From the NCBI GenBank assembly GCA_035578155.1, contig JAPWDM010000001.1:75582972-75646971 (forward strand): DNA of 64,000 nucleotides, written 5' to 3'. Position 1 is the stretch's first letter; the number at the start of each line of letters is the position of its first letter. Of the stretch, positions 1 through 9,931 are shown piece after piece. The position numbers and the translations under genes are program-made. A model generated the notes under the pieces. That model searched no databases and was not told where the DNA came from. It saw only the letters and a list, made by a program, of their open reading frames with translations. The DNA is from Brachynemurus nebulosus (Eukaryota > Arthropoda > Insecta > Neuroptera > Myrmeleontidae).

Positions 1-845
1 CATTTTTGAGGCACCTCATACTATCAAAGTGGGGTCAAATTTTGGGCAAATTTTTGACCCGACCCAACCTTTAGGGGGGTGGTGGGAGGCGGTAAAACAA
101 TAAAACTTTTCCAAACCGGTTGAAAATAATCGGTCAATTATCTACAACATATCCAAAATTTAGTTTCCTTGGATGATTTGGAGGGAGTAGAGGGGGAAAA
201 CGATTTTGGCTGGATCTAACACGCCCTCAACCCCCCAGAATTAACGTAGAGGGTTGAAATTTGGTGTGTTGAAAAACCTATCTAGGTTGTGCTTTTTGGA
301 GGTTTTAATATTTTCCCCCCACCCCCCTCATTTTTAAGACAGAATTTCATGCTTTTTCGACGTTTTCGAAGTTTGTACTACTCGCACAGGTCATCCAAAT
401 AAACCTAGAAGGCTGAAATTTTGTATTCGGATTGAGTTGGTATCAAGGGGGTGCCTTTTGGGGGTCTCAACTTTTAACCCTTACTCTCACCATTTTTATA
501 CCAAAAATAGCATGATTTTTCTTGTTTTTTAACAGTTTCGTTCGGGTCAAAATCTCCCCAAATAAACCTAGAGGGCTGAAATTTTGTGTACAGGTTAAAC
601 CAATAGCCAGCCACTACTTTTTGGAGGTTTCAACTTTTAACCCTTACCCCTACGATTTTTACGCCAATATTTCCTTGATTTCTTGCTTTTTTTCTAACAC
701 GTCTAGAGACTCTCTAAGGAAACCTGGAGGGCTGAAATTTTATACGTGTATTGAGTTGGGATCCAGCTAGTGCCTTTTAGGGATTCCACATTACTTTTCC
801 CCCCACTTCTCCCATTTTTACATCGCAATTCGATGGTATTGTTAA
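1..845. repeat. Left arm of foldback element, ~160 bp degenerate tandem units
   Basis: The arm is a run of diverged units. Each unit has the phrase AACCTAGAGGGCTGAAATTT (minus reading AAATTTCAGCCCTCTAGGTT) followed by a G/C-homopolymer-rich stretch such as ACCCTTACCCCTACG. In the paralogous arm the phrase starts at 45161, 45318, 45481 and 45643, spacing 157, 163 and 162 bp. The outermost part begins before the window. Confidence 0.75.
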
Positions 846-1223
846 ATGTGTTTTAAATACATTATTTTTATTCTAATACAAAGTAGGCGAATAGTAATTT
901 TAAAAAAATTTAAAAAAAAGTGAACTTACTTTTTATAACAAATGAAATACATACATATTAAGTAATTTAAAAATGTTATTAAAGTCACTGTTTATTTATA
1001 AATTAGGAATTTTGGGTTTTTATTATTTATAAAATAGAAATTTTGGATTCTTTTGGAAAGAAAAAATACCTTCATAAAGGCCTTCCAGTTTACTATTTAA
1101 GGTCTTTTTTTAATATTTAAAAAAAAAAACACAAAGGCAATTGGCGGATAAGCTTGGAATGTTTTCGTAAGAATTGTGTTGGCTTTTTCCTGCTAACTGC
1201 TATCGGTATAAAATTGAAATTTA

Positions 1224-2268
1224 GGGGAGAGCGGGACTATACCGTACAGCGAGGCTAAACCGTACACCCATTTTTCGTGTCTAGATTTCAAGCTAGACAA
1301 GTCCAATCGTTGTCGCAACTTAGCACCTGACCGCGGAAAATCACAGGATTAAGTTCGTTCCGCTGTGCGTATAAATGCCAATATAACGGTGAAAAAACTT
1401 GTTTTTATTATTTCTCTTATAATTTTGGGGCACTGCCAAATAAGAGTTGGGTGGAGAACCTTTATTTATGAGCTAATAGCGATAAGATCATGAGAAACTA
1501 CTTTTCTTAAGCTCTCTCTTGATCACTAGTGAAGACTAGTTAGGCGACGGAATTTGAGGTTAGGTTATGAAACTCCCACAAGGTACAGGATGGGGCTAAA
1601 CCGTCCAGAAGTGTACGACTTAGCCCCAAATGGTTTAATATGGCAACATTAATAAATTGTAGTTGATGCAGGAAATACCATAAACATTATAGTTTTAGTG
1701 CTGCCGAGTCTGCAGATAATTTTACTTGTAATTTTTATTTAAATGTATAAACTTTAAATAAAATACTTTCGTTTTATAAACTTTATCACTTTTTTTAATA
1801 AAAGTTAACCTAACACTTTTTATACTTTTACAAGCTGAACTAAATATACCGATAATACAAGTTAGCTTATGATGTTTCTTAGTTGAATCAACAATAAGTA
1901 ATAAAATGTGTTTTCTACAATAATTTATTGCATTACTCTTATTTACTTCCTTAACAAGATGATTTTTTTACAATAATTTATTGCATTACTCTTATTTACT
2001 TCCTTAACAAGATGATTTTTTTACTGTACGGTATAGCCCTTCCTACCGTACGGAATAGCCCCGACCCCCGGGGCTATTCCGTACAGAGACACTTTTTTTG
2101 TAATTTAATTTAAATATGTAAACAGTGGAATAATTCAAATTTCTTTGTGTGAAATCAATAGCCAATGGTCCAAATTATATATTACTAATTTTCTTATAAT
2201 TTTATACTCGATATTAGCTGAACAATAACAGCTCTCGCTTAAGTGTACGGGATAGCCCCGCTCTCCCC
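1224..2268. mobile_element. Element A: TA-flanked DNA element with 'accgtac' word repeats
   Basis: The ends are GGGGAGAGCGGG and CCCGCTCTCCCC (inverted), flanked by TA on both sides (1222-1223 and 2269-2270). The paralogous foldback copy at 44660-44690 preserves the empty site with one TA, proving an insertion. The word 'taccgtac / ggctataccgtac / gaatagcccc' recurs at both ends and internally in both orientations. No open frame is seen, so it is non-autonomous (1045 bp). Confidence 0.9.
1916..2021. repeat. 53 bp tandem duplication inside element A
   Basis: A 53 bp unit beginning TACAATAATTTATTGCATTA is present twice head to tail (1916-1968 and 1969-2021), essentially identical, directly before the terminal word cluster. 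Confidence 0.9.
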
Positions 2269-2531
2269 TACTGAGATTCAGCCCTTAAAATCTTAAAACC
2301 TTTTTTTAAAGCCCCGATCAACCGGACACTCATCATCAGTTTTGAAACCATCAAAATGGCAAATCGCTTGTGGACTTTCAATTACATTTCGCTTGTAGAC
2401 ATTCAATACCGAAGATGAAAGGAAAAATTCGACTTCCGTGATGGGGCTCCGCTGCTCACGGCGTTTTTTTTTTTTAAATTACAATATTTATTACGTTTAA
2501 TTCACTTTTTTTTCTAAATTTACCTTGCCTA

Positions 2532-3817
2532 GGGGAGACAGGGGCTAGTATTAACGGGGGTAAGTATTAACAGGCCATTTTCCGCCAAACTACGGACGAA
2601 AAAATTAAGTACGTCCGGTTGCTGTCATCAGTAGATGACCACGGACACGTTGTGACCAATCAGTCTTCGGCCGGTTGCCGCAAAACAAAGTTGTGAGTAA
2701 GGCGTAGATTTTATTAGGTAAAAGAACATTTTTAATTCGACGGTTTTTTGATTTGAAGCATGATTGTATACCTAAAAGAGACTAAATTTATTTCAAACGG
2801 TAGCATATTCCATCTGGTATTGTATTTTGTTTAAATTTTACCGCATTATCAACATATTCTTTTTAAAAATTAAAATTTGTAAAAAATTTACCTTCGGGGC
2901 AAGTATTAACAAAATGCATGGGGTAAGTATTAACATGTTAACATTTGCCTCGTTTAAATTTTATGCAACAAAGACTATGTTTTTAACTTCCCTATAAGGA
3001 GGTTATTGTATTCATTCCAATTTCAAAATCCAAATATCGTCATTTTCATGCTTCGAGGTTACTAAAATTTTTTTCGTGACATTGCCAAATATATTTGCAT
3101 GTATGTGTGTGTACCTATGTGAGTGTTAAATTTATATGGTTTTAATTTTTATATCTTTTCTGCAGTGAAGCAAAGGAAGAGTTTTGCTTGATCTGAGTTA
3201 TCATATATTTCAAGAATTAGATTAATATTAAATAAGACGAAGACTAACTTTTTAATAAGTAAATATTTTTTAATATAGAAGATATTAAACGATTGTGGTT
3301 GTCTATCGAAGACTGAAAGTTTACCAATTTTTGTTTCGTTATCAAGGTCAAAGTGACGTAATTTGCTACTTAATAAGGACTGACTAACTATTGCCTCAGA
3401 AAAAAATTAAAATAATGATTAACTTTAACTAATTAAGTAAAGATAATTCTAAAATAAGAATTTTCTATGTCAAATTAATTCCTTTCTAATAATAAACACC
3501 TTAAATATGATACTTTGCTTTATTTCCTATAAGTACATATCTACAAAATATTATAATCATATTAAAACTCTAATGTTAATACTTACCCCAACGTTGTTAA
3601 AACTTGCCCCAAAAGTGGGGTAAGTATTAACAAACACATTTTTTAAGAAAATGGGTTTTTCCATAGAAAGTACAAGGGATATGTGAGTTTTTTTTATCAA
3701 AAATTATAGACAGATAGTTGATGCATCATAACGTTTACAAACAAAATGGCTAACTAGTTTCATTTCCGTTTAATATGTAAAAAAGTAAAATCTGTTAGTA
3801 CATGCCCCTGTCTCCCC
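2532..3817. mobile_element. Element B: TA-flanked DNA element with 'aagtattaac' word repeats
   Basis: The ends GGGGAGACAGGGGC and GCCCCTGTCTCCCC are inverted and flanked by TA (2530-2531, 3818-3819). The word GGGGTAAGTATTAAC recurs near 2567, 2896, 2930, 3575 (inverted), 3598 (inverted) and 3618. No coding frame is seen; 1286 bp. The architecture is the same as element A but the repeated word differs. Confidence 0.88.
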
Positions 3818-3861
3818 TACTTATATTGGTATTAAAATAAATCATTTTAACCAGGTATAAC

Positions 3862-4654
3862 AATACCATTGAATTCTGATGTAAAAATGGGAGAAGTGGG
3901 GGGCAAGGTAATGTCGAATCCCTAAAGGGCACACCATCGATATTAACTGAATATAGATACAAAATTTCAGCCCTTTAGGTTTACTCAGAGAGTCTCTAGG
4001 CGTGTTAGAAAAAAAGCAAAAAAATCAAGGAAATATTGGCGTAAAAATCGTGTGGTAAGGGTTAAAAGTTGAAACCTCTAAAAAGCAATGGCTGGTTATT
4101 AACTTAACCTATACACAAAATTTCAGCCCTCTAGGTTTATTTGGGGAGATTTTTACCCGAACGAAACTGTTAAAAAACAAGAAAAATGTTTATTCGGGTG
4201 AACTGTGCGAGTGGTACAAACTTCGAAAATGTCGAAAAAGCGTGAAATTGAAGCTTAAAAATGGTGAGGGTGGCGGTAAAATATAAAAACCTCCAAAAAG
4301 CACAACCTAGGTACGAACTTTATCAACACATCAAATTTCAACCCTCTACGTTAATTCTGGGGGGCTGTGGGCGTGTTAGATCCAGCCAAAATACCTTTTT
4401 CCCCCTAGCTACTTTCTCCAAACCATCCTAGGAAACTTAATTTCTGCATATGTTGTAGATAATTGACCGAAACATTATTTCCAGCCGGTTTGGAAAAGTT
4501 CTATTGTTTTGTTGATATCCCCCCCCCCACCCCTTTAAAGATTGGGTCGGATCCAAAATTTGACAGTATGGAAGTGCATCGGAAATGAGCCCGTTACCAA
4601 ATTTCAGCTCCTCCCGTTCATAGGGGGGCCCCTACACATGTCAAAAAGTAGCAG

Positions 4655-4656
<2 letters not shown>
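3862..4656. repeat. Right arm of foldback element
   Basis: Inverted partner of 1-845, colinear with 45060-45979. It starts around AATACCATTGAATTCTGATG and passes through four recognisable ~160 bp units before the AT microsatellite. Confidence 0.8.

Positions 4657-4748
<92 letters not shown>
4657..4748. repeat. (AT)46 microsatellite within foldback element
   Basis: Perfect AT dinucleotide run. A similar run sits at the homologous position of the second foldback copy (45980-46071), so it is part of the element, not random background. Confidence 0.95.
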
Positions 4749-4750
<2 letters not shown>

Positions 4751-4865
4751 TGTACTACGGGTCCGAAAACGGATTGCGCCCCTACTATCGCCTCGTCCCG
4801 TTTTTATCGTATGGGCTGTATAAGTCTAATTTTTGAAAAATTCGAAGTTGAAAAATTCGACTAAA

Positions 4866-5261
4866 AAGTAAAAGATTGTCAATTTTATTAAAAATAAGTT
4901 TGAAAAGTTGTTTTCAGTTTTTATATCTGTTAAGAATTATGATTATTTATTATCTAAGCAGCCTCTACAATGTGGTATTTGACAATTTTTTAAAAACCAT
5001 CTTAGTATGTTTATTACTTCTTACTAAACTCATAATACACATTTTTAAATTTTTTGTACTATATTTTTAATAAAAAATCACGGATAAAATTTCAATTTCT
5101 AAAAAGATCGCCAGAACGATGCTTTCTGTGACGTCAAATCGTATGACGTCATTGGCTCTAAAACATTGAGTAGTAGTAGTAGGTCTAGTAATGAAAATTA
5201 ATAATGAAAATTTTCTTTCATAGTTACCAAAAAAGTAAACAGTTTTTTTCCTAACTACAAT
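4866..5261. other. AT-rich spacer left of the Harbinger element
   Basis: No gene seen. It contains TGACGTCA-like words at 5129-5155 and an AGTAGTAGTAGT run near 5170. Related CGTCA words lie right of the Harbinger element at 9370-9417, so the host sequence may itself be an older inverted repeat. Confidence 0.5.
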
Positions 5262-5612
5262 GAGTACGTTCCACTAAGCGATCGTAACGCTCACACTCAA
5301 GACCACGATCAATGTCGTTCCACTATAGTTTGTAAACCTTGTGAGTGTTATGGTTACAAGTTCAAGTGGAACGAGTTTTTGGTGTTTTGTGAATGACATT
5401 TAAAATTCTAAATAAATATTATCTTCTAAAAATAAATAATAAAATTGAAGATGTAAATAGGTATAAAGTGTATAACACGTATAAAGGTTTTATTAAATGG
5501 TGATTAGTTGGTAAGTACTAAATATAATAAATGTCATAGGTATTATTATTACTTTTTTTTTAATTACTTTTTTCAAAATTTAAGTTATAGTATATTTTTT
5601 ATAGTTTATATA

Positions 5613-5842
5613 GGGTAAAAGCCCCCTTTGTGGAACGGTATCTAATACTGGAACAGTTTTGACATTTACATATTTATTTCTTTAATTAAGCAAGGAAACT
5701 TTAAATGCGAGGTGAATTTAAATTGAAAAACAATCATTCTATTAATAATAATTTTTGTTATCAGACGTTTCTTTCAGAAATAACTTCATTAATATGTAAA
5801 TGTTCATAATTAGATACCGTTCCACAAAGGGGGCTTTTACCC
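5613..5842. mobile_element. Element E: 230 bp TA-flanked MITE inside Harbinger
   Basis: A perfect 34 bp terminal inverted repeat begins GGGTAAAAGCCCCCTTTGTG and reads through the word GTGGAACGGTATC. TA is duplicated at 5611-5612 and 5843-5844. The arms are identical, so insertion is recent. Its tip aligns with elements A-D. Confidence 0.93.
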
Positions 5843-5920
5843 TAGTTATATATTTTTTTTTTTAATTGAATAGTTCAATTTTACGTTTTAATTAAATTCC
5901 TTGCCCATTTAAATTTTATA

Positions 5921-7425
5921 ATGAATAGAGAAGCGAAAGAAGCTATCGAATTATTAATGATACGTCGTAGGTATTCCGAATCTGATGAAAATTCATCAAG
6001 TTCGGATGAAGAATGGGAAGCAGTTTTGCGACAAAAAATAAAACGAAAGAGTCGGGCACGTATTCTTAATTATATTAGTATTATTCATCAATATTCAGAT
6101 ACTGAATTTAAAAGCCATTTCAGGTAAAAAAATATTCTATTACTTAGCTTTTGACTAAATTGCAATATGCGCCAGACATATAATTTTAAACGATCACTGC
6201 ATTTAAAAATTAATTACACCACGTGTAATTAACGTGTTTGAAATTATAATTGATTTAAAATCTCATGTTGCAAATTAGTTGAACAGACGTAAGTTTTTAC
6301 GGATTCAGTATTATAACTTTTATTAATTTTATTTATCAATTACTCTTAACTACTTATTTCTTTTCACTTAAAGAATGTCTAGGTCTACATTAGAACATTT
6401 ACACGGAATCTTGCAAGAAGATTTAACTAGACGTGTGCCTGGATGCCCGACAATACCATCTTACCAGCAATTACTTATAGCTATCTGGAAAATGGCTACT
6501 ATGGATTCCTATAGGCAAATAAGCAATTAAGTTAAAATACAAAATGTAATTTTCTTACTGTTTATGTATTACAGATCTGTTTGTGACCGATTTAACGTAG
6601 GGCGAGCTACAGCTATAAGAGCTGTACGAAGAGTCACTCATGCGTTGTTTGCAAAGGCTTCAAATTTTATTCAGTGGCCCACTGGAGATCGCGCTCACAG
6701 TGTGATGCGAGAATTTGAAATAGCTAGCGGATTTCCAAATGTTATTGGAGCTATTGATGGAACCCATATTCATATTAATGCTCCTAAACAAAACCCGGCA
6801 GATTATGTAAATCGCAAAGGATATCATTCTATCCACTTACAAGTTATTAATATTTTTTTGGTTATCCATAATAATATAAAAACGTTTATTTATATATTCA
6901 TATTTACAGTTAGTATGTGATCACCAAACTATTATTACACATTGCTACGCTGGGCATCCCGGCTCAGTCCACGACCAGAGAATTTTAAGATTATCAGAAA
7001 TTGCTGAGTATTTAAATGCAGATGAACGATTTCCTGAGGACAGCCACATTTTAGGTGATGCGGCTTATGAGTTACATCAACATTTATTAACCCCATTTCG
7101 CGATAATGGTCATTTGACGGATACACAAAAAAAATATAATTACCATCATTCCGCAGCAAGAGTAACAGTAGAAAGATGTATCGGTCTACTGAAAAGACGC
7201 ATGAGAAGTCTATTGCATAGTTTACCAATGTCAAGAATAGACTTAATGGCGGAATACATTGTTGCTTGTTGTGTAATTCACAATATTTGTGTTTTAAGGG
7301 AAGACCAAGTAACTGTTGTTACAGTACCAAGCTTTTTAAGAGCAAATTCTGAAAACGATATTCCCTATCAGCAGAGACGAAATGCTGGGGCACAGAAAAG
7401 AACTACGATTATGAATAGCTTATAA
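5921..7425 (+). CDS. PIF/Harbinger DDE transposase (HARBI1-like nuclease), 4 exons
   Basis: The product is a predicted 375 aa nuclease that would cut and join transposon ends together with its DNA-binding partner. I read exons 5921-6123, 6374-6514, 6575-6842 and 6910-7425; all junctions keep frame (203+141+268+516 nt). Intron 1 is GT-AG. Intron 2 uses a GC donor (6515-6516). Intron 3 starts GTTATT and ends TTTACAG. The N-terminus is acidic and Ser-rich (residues ~25-45). A helix-turn-helix stretch follows (SYRSVCDRFNVGRATAIRAV, ~113-132). The DDE triad is GAIDGTHIHI (D ~176), LGDAAYEL (D ~254) and VTVERCIGLLK (E ~292). The length matches the usual 350-400 aa of the family. The ATG at 5921 is the first in frame. 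No premature stop was found. Family identity is firm; the exact 5' end is less so. Confidence 0.88.
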
Positions 7426-7868
7426 AAAATTTTCCTCAGTATTTTATTTATTAAACCTAGTAATCTTTCTCTAATAATAAGAACTAGTTTATAAGTATAG
7501 TTCATTTCAAATGGTTTGAACCCTGTTATATACCATTGAATTTACATAAGAAAAAAGGTCAAGCTATTTGAAATGAATTATAACTTAAGTATTATACCAT
7601 AAGTAAACTTAAGTTTATAAGTATTATAACTATTTTATTAATGATTTGTAATATATAAAAATGGAAAATAAAAATGTAAATGTAAAATATATACATAAAA
7701 ATGAAAATAAAATTTATTTTTTAATTTACTATAAAATCATGTTTTAATTTTAAATCGAATTTTGTAAATCATGTATAAGTTACGTAGGAATGAATAAGTA
7801 AAATATGAATAATAATTATAAGTAAGTAACACATTAAATAGTATTTTCACAATAATTTTAATGATAAA
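7426..7868. other. Shared 3' intergenic region between the two Harbinger genes
   Basis: AT-rich, with several AATAAA-like words on both strands (for example plus near 7664). It probably holds the convergent poly(A) sites. No open frame. Confidence 0.5.
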
Positions 7869-9067
7869 TTATTTATCAGATAATTTCTGTAAAACTTCTA
7901 AAAATTTGGCATCCATATCCATTCGCTCTTTATGGAGTTTATTTCTATTTTCCTCATGTACCTCTTTTTGTCTAAGTCTTTTAGCCAATAAAGATTTTAC
8001 ATTTTCTTTAGACACTGATGATTCTAAAAGTTTAAAAATTTACATAGATATAATTAAAACTATCAGAAAAATAAAAAATACTTATTAACTAACCGGTTGA
8101 GTTTCCACTTTCTGATTCTGGGTTTGCATCATTTACTTGGGTGGTACGTCCCGTTGAAGACGCCACTGCGACTGGATTTGACCATGCTTTAGTAGAAAAA
8201 ATTTCATGCATAATCTGAAAAAATAAATCATTAGTAGATCGAAAAATAGCGGAAAACCTTTTTTTTACATCAAAAAATGGCCAACTTCTTCTATCATTTC
8301 CAGATTTATTATTATGGTCTTTAATAGATTTATACGTTTTTTTTAGGCTACGTAACTTTGCTGAACACTGGGGACCAGTAACATTGTATCCCTCGGCAGA
8401 CAAAATTTTTGACAACTCATCCCAAACTTTTTTTTGTGGGTATTTGCCCTCACTGAATTTATATTCTAAACATTTGTACGTCTCAAGAAAAAACATTACA
8501 CATTTATTGGACCATCTGTACACAGGCGCTGCAAAATAAATTTTATTATTTAATAATTATTTATATTTATACATCTATCGAATATTTAAAAAAAATTTTA
8601 TTTACAATCACCAACTTCACTCGTATCAGAAACAGTGGAAGCAGTTTCCTTTTCCATAGCATTTGTAATGGAAGAAGAACTTTCTAATATTTCCTGGTGT
8701 GAAGAACTGTCTGATTTCTTTAAATAATCATTCATTAACTGAGTGGCAAAAAATGCGTCTAAAAAAAATTTATATACATTCATATCTATAAGTACCTAAT
8801 ATACATATTTATCTAACTTAAAAATTATAAACTTAAAAGGACGGGATGTATGAATTTAAAATAATAATAATATTAAAATCATCACTTTCACTAGTTGATA
8901 AAATTCATGGCAATAAACCAATTGAAAATAAATTGTTAAATTTTTAGTATTTTTTAATTTGTAAATATCTTTTACTTACCATTTTCTGCACGTCTAATAT
9001 CCTCTGGTGATGCTTCTATTTCAACTAACGTGTCACTTTCAAAATTGTATAAACTAATTTTCTCCAT
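7869..9067 (-). CDS. Harbinger partner protein, Myb/SANT- or MADF-like, 4 exons
   Basis: Predicted 276 aa DNA-binding partner of the transposase. In this superfamily such proteins bind transposon ends and import the nuclease. Exons on minus: 9067-8980, 8758-8606, 8528-8094 and 8023-7869. Splice sites: GG|GTAAGT donor; TTTTTTTAG acceptor; T|GTAAAT donor; TTTTGCAG acceptor; CG|GTTAGT donor; CTTTTAG acceptor. All phases agree (88+153+435+155 nt, stop TAA at 7871-7869). The third exon has the trihelix/Myb pattern: YRWSNKCVMFFLETYK, then KKVWDELSKIL, then GPQCSAKLRSLKKTYK and RRSWPFFDV. The last exon is a charged helix (KSLLAKRLRQKEVHEENRNK) suited to a coiled coil. A further small intron ending TTTTTTCAG near 8215 is possible because the frame stays open there. 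Confidence 0.82.
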
Positions 9068-9338
9068 TTTTACGAAACTTTATGAATAATAGCAAAAATT
9101 ACAAAATTAGCAAAACAAGTAATGACAACAGATGACAAATGACAACCAAAAAATAATGACAACGACCGCTACGATTCACATTTAAGCACGGTCGTTGTGG
9201 GCTTGAAGTAGTCGCCAGTAATGACGTAATTGATGACGTATTAATGAAGTTTGTAGCTCGATCAGAGCGACCGCGGTCGCTTAGTGGAACGGATTGAAAC
9301 ATGTTGCGATCGTTTTCGTCGTCAAGTGGAACGTACTC

Positions 9339-9931
9339 AATATATAATATCTACATATTCGAACGAGCTTGTGACGTAAGCTGCTTTTGCTTGATCTTTT
9401 TGATTACGTCATTTTCAACGTAAATTTTGTAATTTGATTTAATTAAAATTTTTATATTTTTGAATAAAATTACTTGTAAGAAAGCAATATTCAGTATCAT
9501 TATGACTCAAGCAATTATTTAAAAATCAAAATAGATATTTTTTCAACTACTGTCAAATATCCCATTGCTATTAATAAAAAGTTAATGCATAGTACCTATG
9601 GAAAAGTTGCTAATAAATAATTTAGAAATGAAACAGTAGAAGTTATAAAAATATTGTAAGAGAATTAATTTTGTAGTATTTTGTTATGGTTAAAAATAAA
9701 AGTAGAACTGTGTATGTTTAAATAAATAAAGGAGTTTGCAGTAAAAGAAGAGGTTGTTTCATTTGTAATAAAAGAAGATATAAAAATGCAAAGAAAATTT
9801 ATTTATCAAGAATATCCTGGGCTGTAGCTGTCATTTTCCAGTTAAAATTTTAAAACGTTTTGTATTATTATTTATTTTAAGTCAGTAATTACAAAGTGTT
9901 GCAAATCTGTAAGTTAATGTGTTTCTAAACT
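9339..9931. other. Spacer between Harbinger and host exon
   Basis: AT-rich, no open frame. The part next to 9932 should be the 3' UTR of the minus-strand host gene. Confidence 0.5.
9871..9876 (-). terminator. Candidate poly(A) signal of the host gene
   Basis: AATAAA on minus (TTTATT on plus), about 56 nt past the stop codon at 9932-9934. Another lies near 9798. In sequence this AT-rich, chance occurrence is likely, so this is only a candidate. Confidence 0.4.

Larger units (their letters stand above)
1..4865. mobile_element. Foldback-like element, copy 1 (left end cut by window)
   Basis: The sequence at 1-845 returns as its reverse complement at about 3862-4656, so two ~800 bp inverted arms flank a 3 kb centre. 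The same arm plus part of the centre is present a second time at 44473-46199. Beyond the right arm both copies carry an AT microsatellite, then a shared ~110 bp tail containing CTACGGGTCCGAAAACGGAT and ending near TTCGACTAAAAA. The centre holds two younger insertions (elements A and B). No coding region is visible. Long inverted arms built of degenerate tandem repeats resemble Foldback-type elements, but the family is my inference. Confidence 0.75.
5262..9338. mobile_element. PIF/Harbinger DNA transposon, apparently complete
   Basis: The ends start GAGTACGTTCCACT in inverted orientation (5262 and 9338) and are flanked by AAT on both sides (5259-5261, 9339-9341), consistent with the 3 bp target duplication of this superfamily. 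GTTCCACT-type motifs cluster at both ends (5268, 5315, 5358, about 9285, 9325). The element carries the two genes typical of the superfamily: a DDE nuclease on plus and a Myb/MADF-like protein on minus, convergent. Both frames are open after splicing, so it looks autonomous. It is 4077 bp including a 230 bp MITE between the left end and the first gene. Confidence 0.9.

Noticed and set aside
4542..4823. Open frame of repeated Ile-Tyr across the AT run (also 12661-13101, 12797-13024, 17042-17239, 19209-19403, 45905-46199)
   Set aside because: Dinucleotide runs are open in all frames; they are microsatellites, not genes.
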